Positions 11,713 through 23,100 of a stretch of 64,000 nucleotides of DNA are shown here, piece after piece. The notes under the pieces are model-generated. The model saw nothing but the letters and a program-made list of their open reading frames with translations. It did not search any database and was not told the DNA's origin. Each line of letters starts with the position of its first letter. Within the stretch, counting starts at the first letter, position 1. This DNA comes from Cryptomeria japonica (lineage: Eukaryota; Streptophyta; Pinopsida; Cupressales; Cupressaceae). A program made the translations under genes and the position numbers. The DNA lies in NCBI RefSeq assembly GCF_030272615.1, contig NC_081414.1:304384164-304448163 (forward strand). Direction: 5' to 3'.

Positions 11713-11994
11713 GTGATGAAAGAGGTGGCAAGAGAAAGTATTGTGTTTCAGGTTGCAGGTTTCATGGAGAATGGAAGAGTAGAAGTGATAGTGAAAGAGG
11801 TAGGAGGAGAAAGCTTGAAAGTGTTTTTGAATTTTCTCTACACAAGAAAAGTGGGTGGTAATGATTTTTTTTCCAATTATAAACAACTTGCGAGGCTTGC
11901 AACCAATTTTCAGATAAAGAAGTTGTCTACCAAGTTGAATTTGTGTATGGAGGAAGGGAGAGAGGGGGAGCATGTTGGTTTGTGTTTTTTGTAA
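11713..11994 (+). pseudogene. BTB/POZ-domain-like exon fragment
   Basis: The reading frame contains GRVEVIVKEVGGESLKVFLN, FLYTRKV, and QLARLATNFQIKKLSTKL. This follows the C-terminal half of a BTB/POZ fold (a strand with xVxIxxV, then a helix ending in LYTG, then a helix LLxLAxxYxIxxL). A possible splice acceptor TTTCAG precedes GTTGCAGG at about 11750. BTB proteins commonly act as adaptors for cullin-3 ubiquitin ligases. Only about 70 residues are present, and the frame runs into a GA-rich repeat (GREGEHVG), so this is a fragment. It sits inside the TIR transposon and could be a captured host exon. Assignment is from pattern only. Confidence 0.4.
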
Positions 11995-12470
11995 GAAATA
12001 TTGGTACTTCTTTTTATATTGTAATAATGGTTCATCTTGCCACCTTAGGACACCATATGACCGCTTAGGACATCATATGATCCTAAAGGCTGATGTGGTG
12101 TGCTAAGGGGTTACATGATGTCATTAGGTGTTATGTGGGGTCCTAAGGGAGAGAGGGAGAGAGGGGGAGGGAGGGAGAGAGAGGGAGAGAGAGAGAGGGG
12201 GGATGAGAATGTAAGGGAGATAAAAGGGGTAGGGAGAGAGAAAGAGTGGAGAGGGAGAGAAGAAGAGAGAGAGGGATGGGGTATGGAGGAAGGGAGAGAG
12301 GGGGAGCATGTTGGTTTATTATTCTTGTAAGCAGTATTGGTATTGCTTTTTATATTGTAATAATGGTTCATCTTGCCACCTTATGACACCGTAATGTCAT
12401 ATTTCCATCTTGACCCCTTAGGACATCATATACTCCTAAAGGGTCATGTGGTGTTATTTGGGGTCCTAAG

Positions 12471-12471
<1 letters not shown>

Positions 12472-12512
<41 letters not shown>
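12472..12512. repeat. (GA)n microsatellite
   Basis: Uninterrupted GA dinucleotides of about 40 bases, preceded by GGTCCTAAGGG. Confidence 0.95.
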
Positions 12513-12514
<2 letters not shown>

Positions 12515-13291
12515 ACATGACCCCTTAGAGAACCACATTAGGGTTATATGGTGTCGTTAGGGGTCATATTGTGTCCTATGACCCCTTAGGACACCATATG
12601 GGGTCGTTATGGGTCATATGGTGTCTTTAGGGGTCATATAGTATCTTGTGACCCCTTAGGATACTATATGACCCCTTAGGTGTCGTTAGGGGTCATATTG
12701 TGTCCTATGACACCTTAGGACACCATATGACCCCTTACGACACCATAAGGTGTCGTTATGGGACATATGTTGTCCTTAAGGATATATGATATCATGTGAC
12801 CCCTTAGGACACCATATGACCCCTTAGGTGACGTTATGGGTCATATTGTGTTCTAAGGGGTCATATTTTGTCATATGAACCCTTAGGACACCATATGAAC
12901 CTTTAGGTTCCGTTAGAGGTCATATTGTGTCCTAAGGGGTCATACAGTATCCTATGACCCCTTAGGACACCATATGACCCCTTAGGTGTTGTTATGGGTC
13001 ATAATGTGTCCTTAGGGGTCCTATTATGTCCTACTACCCCTTAAGACACAATGTGACCCCTTACAACACCATATGGTGTCATTATGGGCCGTATGGTGTT
13101 CTAAGGGGTCATATGGTGTCCTATGACCCCTTAGGACACCATATGACCCCTTAGGTGTCAAATTTTGTATACAGTATTGTAACTGCTTTTTATATTGTAA
13201 TAATGGTTCATCTTGCCACCTTAGGACACCGTATGACCCCTTAGGACATCATATGCTCCTAAAGGGTCATGTGGTATTATGTGGGGTCCTA

Positions 13292-13293
<2 letters not shown>

Positions 13294-13375
<82 letters not shown>
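13294..13375. repeat. (GA)n microsatellite
   Basis: About 80 bases of GA, again preceded by GTGGGGTCCTAAGG. Confidence 0.95.
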
Positions 13376-13378
<3 letters not shown>

Positions 13379-13660
13379 TAAAAAGGGAGGGAGGGAGATG
13401 GGGGGAGAGGAAAAGATGTCACATGATGTTGTTAGGAGTCACGTGGGGTCCTAATTGAGCCACACATGTGTTACAACACCATATGACCCCTTAAGATATC
13501 ATACATGGTCCGAAGGGGTCATATGGCATCATTGGGGTCATGTAGGGTCATAATGGGGCCGCACATGTGTTAGTACATCATATGACCCCTTATATTGTCT
13601 TAAGGGGTCATATGTGTGCTAAGGGACCTTACATGATGTCATTAGGTGTTATGTGGGGTC

Positions 13661-13729
<69 letters not shown>
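13661..13729. repeat. (GA)n microsatellite
   Basis: About 68 bases of GA preceded by ATGTGGGGTC. It is the third tract with the same left flank, so tract plus flank was copied as a unit. Confidence 0.95.
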
Positions 13730-13730
<1 letters not shown>

Positions 13731-13769
13731 TACAATGTACAATAAGATATCAAAAGACAATATATATCA

Positions 13770-13975
13770 ATATACATGTACGTGTACATACACAAAATAT
13801 CAAAAGATAATACCCATACGTCATACACATATTATATACATATACATACATATTACATACATACATATGTGTGTATATATACACATATTATATACATATA
13901 TACATACAATATCTATATATATACAAAATATACATATACATATATGTATGCACACACACACATTTTAAACATACA
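13770..13975. repeat. TA/CA-rich imperfect microsatellite
   Basis: Mixed ATACAT/TATACA/CACA runs. The His/Tyr/Ile-rich frames here are artefacts. Confidence 0.85.
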
Positions 13976-14008
13976 CATTAATTTCTTTATGTTAGAGTAT
14001 CACAGGTA

Positions 14009-14097
14009 GAACCGCGTACACGGTATTTTCTCCTTAGAACCGCGTACACAATGCTTATTCAAAAGAAACCCCGTACACTCTCTTGTCCGTTTAGGCT
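14009..14097. repeat. Right subterminal motif cluster
   Basis: GAACCGCGTACACGGTATT, GAACCGCGTACACAATG and CCCCGTACACTC within 90 bases, matching the left cluster. Confidence 0.5.
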
Positions 14098-14099
14098 TG

Positions 14100-14888
14100 T
14101 GAATAGGCTTGAATGACAAAGCTGTGGTTTGGAAGTTTGATTTCCCTCCATTTCCCTCCTCTTTTTTTTTTTTTTTTATGAACTTGGTTTCTTGACCTTG
14201 TCATCATCAGGTTTACACTTCATCAAGTGGGTATTTTTAAAATTTCCACCAAATTTTCACCCATCTTCTGAGATTTCTAACCATATAATTTTTTTAAAAT
14301 TTGAACAATAATAACTTATTATTATTGAATTTCTTTTATCAGTATCTCCATAGTTCTCAGAGACATACGTGTACCATTTTTTTAATACCTTTTGACCTAT
14401 TTATCCAAATTTAAAAAACTTTATATATTATTGTAGTGCACTTGATTCTTTATAATTTTAAAAGAATTTTTTTGCATTTTTGATTGTTTTGGTGCAAGTT
14501 ATGCTTCGTGCATGAACAGGTACCCCGATTTTCAGGATGCTCGATTGGAAAAATCATTAAAAAATAATAATAATAAAATAATACACAACTTCTAGTGCTC
14601 ACTTAGAACTATCTTTCTGCAAAGTATTTGTCAAAATACTAAATCTAACTATGACTTTTTTGATGCGCACGTCAGACACTATGTTATGTTTTTCAGAAAA
14701 AATCAGGGTTTGTTTTTCATGCGCGAAGGATTTGACCCCCTTAATCTTATCCAATTTTTTTAAAAATAGTAGTTTGGAAACTAGATTTAGAGTACTACAA
14801 TATTTGTTCTTTGAGTATCTTCATATCTTGAGTGGATGACTCTCATCTTTCTCCTCCAAGTTCAGGTTTACCTAATTTCAAAAAAAAA
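14100..14888. other. Right arm of TIR transposon, non-coding
   Basis: AT-rich, with a T-run near 14162-14177. No gene recognised. Confidence 0.5.
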
Positions 14889-14935
14889 AGTGTCCACTTA
14901 TACCCCCCTTTTTGCACACCATCTTGGTGCACTTA
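14889..14935 (-). repeat. Right terminal inverted repeat
   Basis: Reverse complement of the left terminus: CACACCATCTTGGTGCAC, preceded by TTTTTG, with an extra C-run (TACCCCCC) before GTGTCCACTT. Confidence 0.85.
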
Positions 14936-14944
14936 CCCAACCAA
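14936..14944. repeat. Right target-site duplication
   Basis: CCCAACCAA; see the left partner at 5454-5462. Confidence 0.55.
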
Positions 14945-15850
14945 CCAAACAACATGCATAATATTTAGTCTTGAAGCTGTCAAATACAAAAATCCACCGA
15001 TCATGGATCTATAAATCTTTTGATCCACTTCCAAAAATTCATCATCCTTTCTTAAATGACACCATAGGGGTTCTAACTAACTTACAATTATCCATAGCAA
15101 AATTCTTCAACATCTCCTTGATGTACTTGGCTTGAGAAATGAAAATACCATATTTTGACTGTGTTACTTGAAGACCAAGAAAAAATGACAACTTACCAAT
15201 CATCGACATCTCAAATTCTTTCTACATTTCTTCTGCAAACTTCTTGCAAACATCTTCATCTCCACCAAAAATGATATCCAACATATACAACCACTATCAA
15301 TAGTTTCTCACTCTCAACTTTGAAATAAAGATTACTATATGTGGTAGCTTTCTTGAAGTTTTTCTGCAACGAATATCTATCCAAGCTTACATACCAAGCT
15401 CTAGGAGCTTGCTTGAATCCATAAAGTGCCTTCTTGGATCTGTAGACCATATTCAAATCTTTTGACAACTAAAACCCATCCGGTTGTTCAAGGTGAACCT
15501 CTTCTTGAAGTTCTCCATTCAAGAATGCTAACTTAACATCCATATGATATACCTTAAAGTTCTTGAAGGCATCAAATGCAAGAAACATCCTTATAGCTTC
15601 TATCCTAGCTACCAGAGCAAAAGTCTCCTCAAAGTCTCTACCTTCAACTTGTGAATAACATTTACAAACTAGTATTACCTTGTTCCTTGTGACATCTCCA
15701 TCTTCATTTAGCTTGTTCCAGAACATCCACTTTGTTCCTATCACATTCTTGTCCACCAATCTAGGTACCAACTCCCATGTCTAATTCTTTTCTATCTTAT
15801 TCAGTTCTTCTTCCAATGTCTTCATCCATCCATAATCTTTGCTAGCCTTT
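14945..15850 (-). pseudogene. Copia reverse transcriptase (decayed)
   Basis: Copia RT, which makes the element's cDNA. Blocks visible: [67 protein letters not shown], a stop, then KALYGFKQAPRAWYVSLDRY. The catalytic YVDD region reads YVGYHFWW, so the active-site aspartates are lost. Downstream (15250-14950) the frame continues with QVTQSKYGIFISQAKYIKEM and is cut at the TIR element's right end. It joins logically to the RNase H part at 5462. Confidence 0.85.
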
Positions 15851-16508
15851 GTAAAGGTCTTTGGCTCCACCTTATATAAGAAACACGAGTTTTCTTGTTC
15901 AATAGTCTCAACAATTCTTCTTTTGGTCTGAACTCCCTTGTCTTTATCTCCTATAATCTAATATTTTGAATGATTCTTCTACACATACTTTGCAGGTGTT
16001 TTAGGTGCTTTTTCAGATTCCTTTTCTTCTACATTTAATTCTTCTTTTTCTTCTAGAACGTTCTTATCTTCCACAATAATGGGAGTGTCTTCTATTTAAA
16101 TATTAGGTTCTAGTGTAACCTGACTCCATTATTGACTTACTCTGACATTTGTACTTTCCACAATTTTCTTCAGAGTCTTGTTGTAGCATTGGTATGCATT
16201 ACTCCTTGCAGAGTATCCTAGAAATATTCCTTAATTAGATCTTGCATCAAAATTTCCCAAATCCTTTTCATCTCTTCTGATGTAGTACTTCCAATCATTC
16301 TGAAATATTTGACGGTAGGTGATCTTTCATACCATAGCTCATAAGGTATCTTTATGTGATTCACTCTCACTTGTACCTTGTTAAGAATATAGACACCAGT
16401 TTGGTCAACTTCTTTCTAATACACATTAGGCAGGTTAGCATTTTTCAACATAGTTATAGGCATTTCAAAAATAGTCCTATTCTTTCTTTCAACAACTTCA
16501 TTTTTCTC

Positions 16509-16910
16509 TCAAGTCCTAGGTACAAATAATTGCCTTCTAATACCATGCTCTTCACAAAATCTATCAAATTCATTTGATGTAAATTTTCCACCTCTATCAG
16601 ACCTTAAACATTCAATCTTAGCTTGTATTTGACTCTCAACCATATATTTGAACACCTTAAATATATCTAGTGCTTCTGATTTCTCCTTTGAGAAAGTAGC
16701 CCATGTCATTCTAGAATAATCATCAATGAGTAACATATAATACCTTTCACCATTTAGTCCTCTTGTCCTTGTATGTCCACATAGGTTTGCATGAATAAAC
16801 TCCAATGGTTTTGTAGTAGAATATTCGTTGTTCTTGAATGTGTTCCTTGTTTGCTTTCCCATCTAACTTTCGTTGCACATTGTATTGAAATGTTTGATAT
16901 TTTTTTGCAA
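16509..16910 (-). pseudogene. Copia integrase core
   Basis: Integrase inserts the cDNA into the genome. Blocks visible: TKPLEFIHANLCGHTRTRGL (the first catalytic Asp of the usual 'DLCGP' is Asn here), YYMLLIDDYSRMTWATF, and IECLRSDRGGKFTSNEFDRF, with the end FCEEHGIRRQLFVPRT. The motif spacing is the DDE core of copia integrases. Flanking parts (15850-16508 and 16911-17178) belong to the same ORF but are interrupted by stops. Inactive. Confidence 0.85.
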
Positions 16911-17178
16911 ATCTCTTAAAAATTGAGTAGAATTAATCTTCACTCTATTGTAGAAGTTAATGTGTCCCATCCTTTTGTGCCACAACCAACATTCATTTCT
17001 TTGTGCCAACAAATAACTACTTCCTCTGTTTTCATTTACATTCTAGACATTAGCATTTGTTCTTATACCTTTTTCAACTAACCTTTCGAAACCTCCTTTT
17101 CCGATCTCACATATGACCCATGAAATATGAGCTTGTAGCCTTTATTGCACATTTTACTCACACTCAAAAGATTATGTC

Positions 17179-17412
17179 TCAAACCTTTAAAGCATAATAA
17201 ACATCATCTATCTTATGCTTACCATCAATGGATATGGTTCCTTTACCACAAAAAGGTGCAACCTCCTCACCAACAAACTTCAATGATCTACCATCATACT
17301 TTTCAGAGTCTATGAACTTCCTTTTGTCACTTGTCATATGATTTGAGCATCCAGAATCAATTATCCAAGCTTTAGGTTCCACTTTTGCATGTAGTGTAGT
17401 CTTCACAATCAT
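17179..17412 (-). pseudogene. Copia aspartic protease
   Basis: Motif WIIDSGCSNHMTSDKRKF shows the catalytic DSG of copia proteases and the usual SNHMT. It is followed by KFVGEEVAPFCGKGTISI and IDDVYYALKV, the normal end before the GAG-pre-integrase domain. Short stops on both sides separate it from gag and integrase. It processes the polyprotein in an intact element. Confidence 0.85.
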
Positions 17413-17900
17413 TTAAATTAAATTGTTCTTCTCATCATGAAGGATAAAATATTTTTCATTATCCTTTTCTTCTATGGCTAAAAATAACGACTCATTATTT
17501 AAGTCATCACAATATTCTTCTTCAAAGGAATAGGTCTCCACTGAACAAAAATTATTTTTAGACTTGTCTCTATCATTTATTCTTTTATTTTTGTCATCTC
17601 TTCTAAAGTTATCCTTTCTCTTGTTATCATCATCAAATCTCTTATAGTTATCTTCCTTGAAAGTACATCTAGTAGTATAATGACCAATTCTTCCACAATT
17701 AAAAAAATTAAAGAGAAAAATACCTTTCTATTTTCTGAATCCTTTCTTTAGTCTTCTCAAAAATTTTACTTCCACATCATCCAAATCATTCCTTGTTTTA
17801 GGTACACATTCAATCTTCTTGGTAGTTTTGAATGCAACTTACTTCTTGAAATTGTGTTGATCCTAAAACTCTAATAACTCAAAGGTAAAGAGTGATCCAT
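17413..17900 (-). pseudogene. Copia gag C-terminus with zinc knuckle
   Basis: A CX2CX4HX4C-type knuckle is recognisable as NCGRIGHYTTRC (17709-17665), but the first Cys appears as Phe. It is followed by Lys/Arg/Asp-rich sequence. Knuckles bind the genomic RNA. Stops interrupt it. Confidence 0.65.
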
Positions 17901-17971
17901 AGATCTGATCCAAGGTATATGTATCCATGTTATCACTTTCTTCAATAGCATACAACACAGGTTTATAAGAT

Positions 17972-18500
17972 CTAGGCAATATCCTCATTACTTTTTACAA
18001 CTTCATTTTCTTCCAATTTTTTGCTAATACCTCTAATTGCACTTACTAAGTCATTCACTAAGTGTTGGTAAGCTTCAATGTTGTCATCTTCAAACATGCT
18101 TAGAGTCTCAAATTTATACTTTAGATTTTGCAACTTGACTTGCTCAATATTTTGATCTCCTTCATAAATGTTGCTCAACTTATCCCAAATTTCCTTTATA
18201 GTTTTGTAGCCCATTACCTTCAAGAAGTCCTAGTCACTCAAACTACTGACAATTGCATTTCTTGCCTTGGCATTATTCTCACGTGCCATGATCTCATTCA
18301 GAGTAGAAGGACCACCAGTTGAAGTAGTATAGCTAGTCTTAATAATATCCCATATTCCAAGCAGCAAAGAGTTCAAATGCTATTCCATCCATGCCTTCCA
18401 AAAAGACTAATTTGTGTCATCAAACTTTGGTACTTTGTAACCATTCTTCTGCACCATCTTGGACCTTCCTCAAGCGGTTAAGATTTTCTTAAAGGAACCT
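17972..18500 (-). pseudogene. Copia gag N-terminal/middle (UBN2-type)
   Basis: TIKEIWDKLSNIYEGDQNIE and VKLQNLKYKFETLSMFEDDN match the conserved capsid region of copia gag (AKEIWDKLxxxYEG...LxxxFExLxM). The more N-terminal part, up to the PBS near 18502, is also readable in pieces with stops. Confidence 0.8.
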
Positions 18501-18501
18501 T

Positions 18502-18513
18502 TCTCTGATACCA
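18502..18513 (-). other. Copia primer-binding site
   Basis: On the - strand TGGTATCAGAGA, complementary to the 3' end of initiator Met tRNA. It lies two bases from the LTR edge at 18516. Confidence 0.85.
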
Positions 18514-18515
18514 AT

Positions 18516-20136
18516 TGTTGAACATACCACAAGATTGAGAGTGGGGGGGATGAATCAATCTTGAGCAAATATTTAGATCTTATACAATCACAAATACTTA
18601 TAATTGTCTTTGATCAACCAAGCATTGATGAAAGATAAAACAATAATAAACAAACACATGAACACTAGATTTTTACGTGGAAAATCCAATATGGAAAAAA
18701 CCACGGTGAGAATCACACTCACAATATGAATAATTGAATACAATGTTTTAGGCACAAGGCCAAGGAAGCTCACTTCTCTTGGTTTGAACTTGTAGGCTAA
18801 GGCACACAACCTTAGGGAAAGATACAATGGACTTATTGTACTGAGACACACGATCCTAGGGAAAGATACATATCTGTACTGAGACACTTGATCCCAGGGA
18901 AAGATATAAATTTGCACAAGATGCCAAAAGGACTCATCATATTCTAGAAGGCACAAAGAAAATATGAATTGAACCGAGTAGGATCTCCTAATCATAAACA
19001 TGCCACAAACTAATGTTCACACTTATTCCACACACATACTTCTCCATCATCCTCAATCAATTCACACCACAATTCACACATTTGCACAACTATTTATATC
19101 AAATTATTCATTGAAACACTCAACTAGGTCGACCACAGATAGGATAAACATAAATTACACAATGTTGGCCACCATGAGCAACTGAGATAAATTATGTACA
19201 ATTAGGAGATAAAGGGGACCCAAATACATCACAACATGTCTTGCTAAGTCGATTATAATGAAACACACACACCAATACATCTTCCAAAGTAAGCATCAAA
19301 GGTAACTTGTAGATAAACAATAAAGCACATTGTTAACCAGTCGGCCCACAAAAATATCCAATACAAATGACTTAATGCATATCTTCACACGCCATGGTAA
19401 GAAACATAGCAATGCCTTAACTCAACCTCCAATGCATATACAGATCAAAAGTGTATGATCTGGAAATAAGATAAATCAACTAAGTCAACCAGAGACCAAC
19501 ATTATAGACAACACTGAACACCACTTTACTTGTGGAGCAAACCACCACTTGAATTCTGAACTAAGACATTGCACAAGCAATATGAACATATCCTCCAAGC
19601 CACAACACTTGAACTAACTCTAGAGAAATGCAAAGCATTCTTCAGACCAGTCTTGACAGACAACCTCACTGTTAGCAAACTACAACCAACTTCAATACCT
19701 AAAATGCTAAGGACCTAAAAACATAATAGTGTAACAACCACAGAACATAGACATTAAATATAGAGCCACAAGATGTCATCTTCAAAAGTGAAGGAATGTG
19801 GAGTATTCTCTCATAAAGACTTTAAATACTCTTTCCTACATATTTCAACTTCCAATATTATCACCTTTCGAAAACACCACATACTCAATATCACCACTAG
19901 ACATCATAACAACATCTGAACACTCATTTACGGACCATACATACCAAGCAACAATCAGAATGACAATAATGACCACAACTGTACTGAAAACACAACTGAA
20001 CAACTACAACTTCCTCTTCACCTTTGACATTAATACACATAGGTGTGACATCAATGACAATACCATGCAAACTACCAATAATCTCCCATGACAACAAGTT
20101 TGACACCAATGACAACACAAATTCACATTTCAATCA
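18516..20136 (-). mobile_element. Copia 5' LTR
   Basis: About 1,621 bases, starting (in + orientation) TGTTGAACATACC next to the PBS and ending ATTTCAATCA, where it matches the outer end of the 3' LTR at 4820. No coding content. Confidence 0.8.
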
Positions 20137-23100
20137 CTTTCATTGTTAGATGTTGTAATCGTTAAAAAGAATGACCTCCCTTCTCAAATAACATATGATA
20201 GTGATGAAAATATTTTTTAAATCCTATTCTTTATAGTGTTGATATCATTAATGATCCCATGGTTAGTAAGTTTAGGGGAATTGCAAGTGGATTCTCACAT
20301 ATTAGGTTCTCTACATCATAATATTATGATCACATGCATGATTATATATTTTTTAATGTACACATATAGGGAAACTTTAAATGATTAAAATTCAATATAG
20401 TTTAATGTGTCTCATTGAGATCTTATAATGCATTAATTTATATTTCTTATGCTTCTATTAATTTTTTTGATAATTTCCCTAGAGCATGTTATCATTATGC
20501 TTGTACATTTTATATCTCTTCAACCACTAGTTAAGGAGTCTTTTGGCTATACCTATCATTTCATATGATACATCATTCTTATAATACCATAACAAATCTC
20601 ATAATGAACATCATGCTAATATTTTTTGGATTGTACTAAGTGTGGTTATATTTCTATCTCCTATTCTATATAAGAGATTGCATGTCATGTTATTACCACA
20701 TCTAATGAAAATGTTGTTTAGTGGGGAAAAACATTGAGAGATTTCAATACCTAGAAGGATCTTGCCCACATAGTGCTAACACAGAATTTGCAATACAAGA
20801 TCAACACTTTTTTCCAGTAAGATAATAAATTTATCCAAATAAGTGCCCCTAAAAACTTTGGTTGCTTATAGTAGGGTATATAGAAACACAATGGGTGAAT
20901 TTATTATAGTAAAGGATACAATCAAACTATATCTCATTGATAAAACTATGATGTATATCTACTTTCAATATTGATAGTAAAAAACTAGATTTGAATAAAG
21001 CCTCAACATTGTAAGGAGGACCTTCTCATTATTATTAATAAGGAAAATCACAACTTTAAGGAACCTAGCTCATCGCATGACATAATTACTTATGAAACTA
21101 TTAAACAAGATGTGACAATTTTGGAAATGTTTACATAATAAGAATTAAGTGGTAGGATACATGAATCAAGATGGTGGCTGATCTAAGTATTCTATACATA
21201 TTACATTAGAAATAATAGTATTCCAACAAAATAAAGTTAAGAGAACAATTATAAATTCTATACATGATCATTTTCTGTGTCAACAATAAAGGATCTATTG
21301 AAAAGACTCTAAAACAAGGGAATGTAATGTAAGTAAAAATATCAAAGATGCCATACCTGTACACAATATTTTCTCATAATGAAAAAATCATTAATGTGAT
21401 CCACCACTTATAACACCTTAAGGGGCATTACCATGAGGGAGGCAATGCATTTTAATATCATAATGGATATTGGTATATATTAAGCTCACACTCTTGACTA
21501 TTTTACATGATTATCAATAGATTATATGTCCATGCAACTTGGAGGAAATATTTTATTTATTTTTGTAGGATCACACACTCATACTTGATCTTCTTGGGGG
21601 GTAAATAGTGGGATCATCTTTTTAACACATCAATCACCTATGCATGTACAAATACTTTAGTGTGACTTCTCCACTCAAATAGGTTTAAATTTACAAATCA
21701 TTTAATCACCTTAACAAAATAATTTCAAGCTTCCATTGTCATATTATGTTTTTCTATCTCCTCACTATATGTTCATTCCTTTTGTAGTAAAAAATGATGG
21801 CGCATTTATTATCCATTAATTCTATTTTTAATTCATGCATATATTAAATAGATGATCCATAGTTCCTTCAATGTAATTTCATTTCTTCTACTTAGAAAAT
21901 ATTTCTATACCACATGTTACTTTTTTGTGTATTTCTACTTTGGCATGTAAACTCAATTGTTTTTACACATACCAAAGTGAGGGGAAATTGTAGAGCATAA
22001 AAGTGCATACCATAATAATTTTCTCGTATGATTTTAGCTTACTTTGGTTTGATGTATTGGATGCATGATTTTAACACACGGTTAAAGACTTTTTTGGCAT
22101 GTTCACTAACTCAAGACCTAACCCATCACCTATATATGCTAATTTTATATATTTAGATAACTATTCATCAAGTTCTTAGTCGTCTATTTATCTAGGACAC
22201 AATCACAATTTATGATCCTATCCTTTTAACAAGATCACTGGAACAATCTTGTCCTCTATTTTCAAATTTTAATTTTCACATTCTAAGGCTAACATTTTAT
22301 GGATCTAACTACTAATTGTTGGCATGGACATCAAATTTTTAAAATCATGAACCTAGGGCCATGCATTCTAAGACATCATCCTAGTCATTTAGACATCATT
22401 GACTTACAAGGTACATGATTAAGCATTTTCAAGGTCATGTACACTTTCCTCCTATAATGTAGGTACATCAATTACATTAGTCATCCATTATCATACAACA
22501 ACAAACACTCAACCTCTCTATCTCAGTTGGTATCTATCGTCAAGGCATGCATTGTCCACACTCTTGAATACAACCATAGATAAGATTGCATTAATAAAAT
22601 CAAAATTCAAGGATGGATCTCACAACATTCATTATTATCCACACATCAATGTTCATTGCCACCCATGTATTTCAACTATTAATTCAATCACGAGACTTGA
22701 CTTAGGTTGAAGGAATTCTAGAACTTCAATTCTTGCATAACAAGCTCCAAAATGCTATTTAGTACCACCCTTTATATCCTTACTTTAACTGCAATTAGGG
22801 AAGCATTCTTTGTAGCTATTGCAAACCCAATTTTACTCTAAATAAGATCACAATTTTGTTAAATAAGATTGTAAATTTATAGAACAAAATTGAAAGCAAA
22901 TATTTTATCCTGACCACTCAACCACTCTCTTGACCTTTAGATCTATAGCTTAATACTAATTTTCAATTTTCTATCTTCTATCACTATATCTCTTCATCTA
23001 AAATTCATTTCAAAACACAGTTTAATTGCATCAATTTAACCCACACTAAAGATGTGCTATTTTGAATACCAACAAATGGTACATACGATTAACTTCTGCA

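Larger units (their letters stand above)
12040..13640. repeat. Satellite-like array of GACCCCTTAGGACACCATAT units in both orientations
   Basis: Dozens of copies of a roughly 20-24-base word, CCCCTTAGGACACCATATGA and its reverse complement TCATATGGTGTCCTAAGGGG, intermixed over 1.6 kb. Larger sub-blocks are repeated (the sequence near 12340-12480 recurs near 13180-13300). GA tracts separate the blocks. No gene. Confidence 0.85.
5463..14935. mobile_element. 9.5-kb TIR DNA transposon with 9-bp TSD, nested in copia pol
   Basis: Inverted termini: 5467-5490 and 14909-14932 are perfect reverse complements over 24 bases (GTGCACCAAGATGG...). The pairing continues (AGTGGACAC) after an indel. The flanking 9-mers AACAATCAA (5454-5462) and CCCAACCAA (14936-14944) match at 6 of 9 positions. 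In the copia reading frame they encode Leu-Ile-Val and Leu-Val-Gly at the same point before RYQAN, as expected for a duplicated target. A 9-bp duplication suggests a Mutator-like mode, but the TIRs are short and the transposase-like gene does not look like MURA, so the superfamily stays open. Cargo: a + strand spliced gene, a - strand transposase-like pseudogene, a BTB-like exon, satellite arrays. Confidence 0.75.
4560..20136 (-). mobile_element. Ty1/copia retrotransposon, split by a nested DNA transposon
   Basis: Read on the - strand the order is LTR (20136-18516), PBS, gag, protease, integrase, reverse transcriptase, RNase H, PPT, partial LTR: the canonical copia order. A TIR element (5463-14935) interrupts pol between RT and RNase H. 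Without it the copia measures roughly 6.1 kb, a normal size. The 3' LTR (4560-4820) aligns only with the outer part of the 5' LTR (19875-20136), so its distal part is missing. All domains carry stops or frameshifts; the element is dead. Confidence 0.85.

Noticed and set aside
12100-12371. Gly/Glu/Arg-rich and Ser/Leu/Pro-rich ORFs
   Set aside because: Translation of GA-rich low-complexity tracts.
18588-19001. 137-codon - strand ORF
   Set aside because: Lies within the copia LTR; hydrophobic translation of non-coding sequence.
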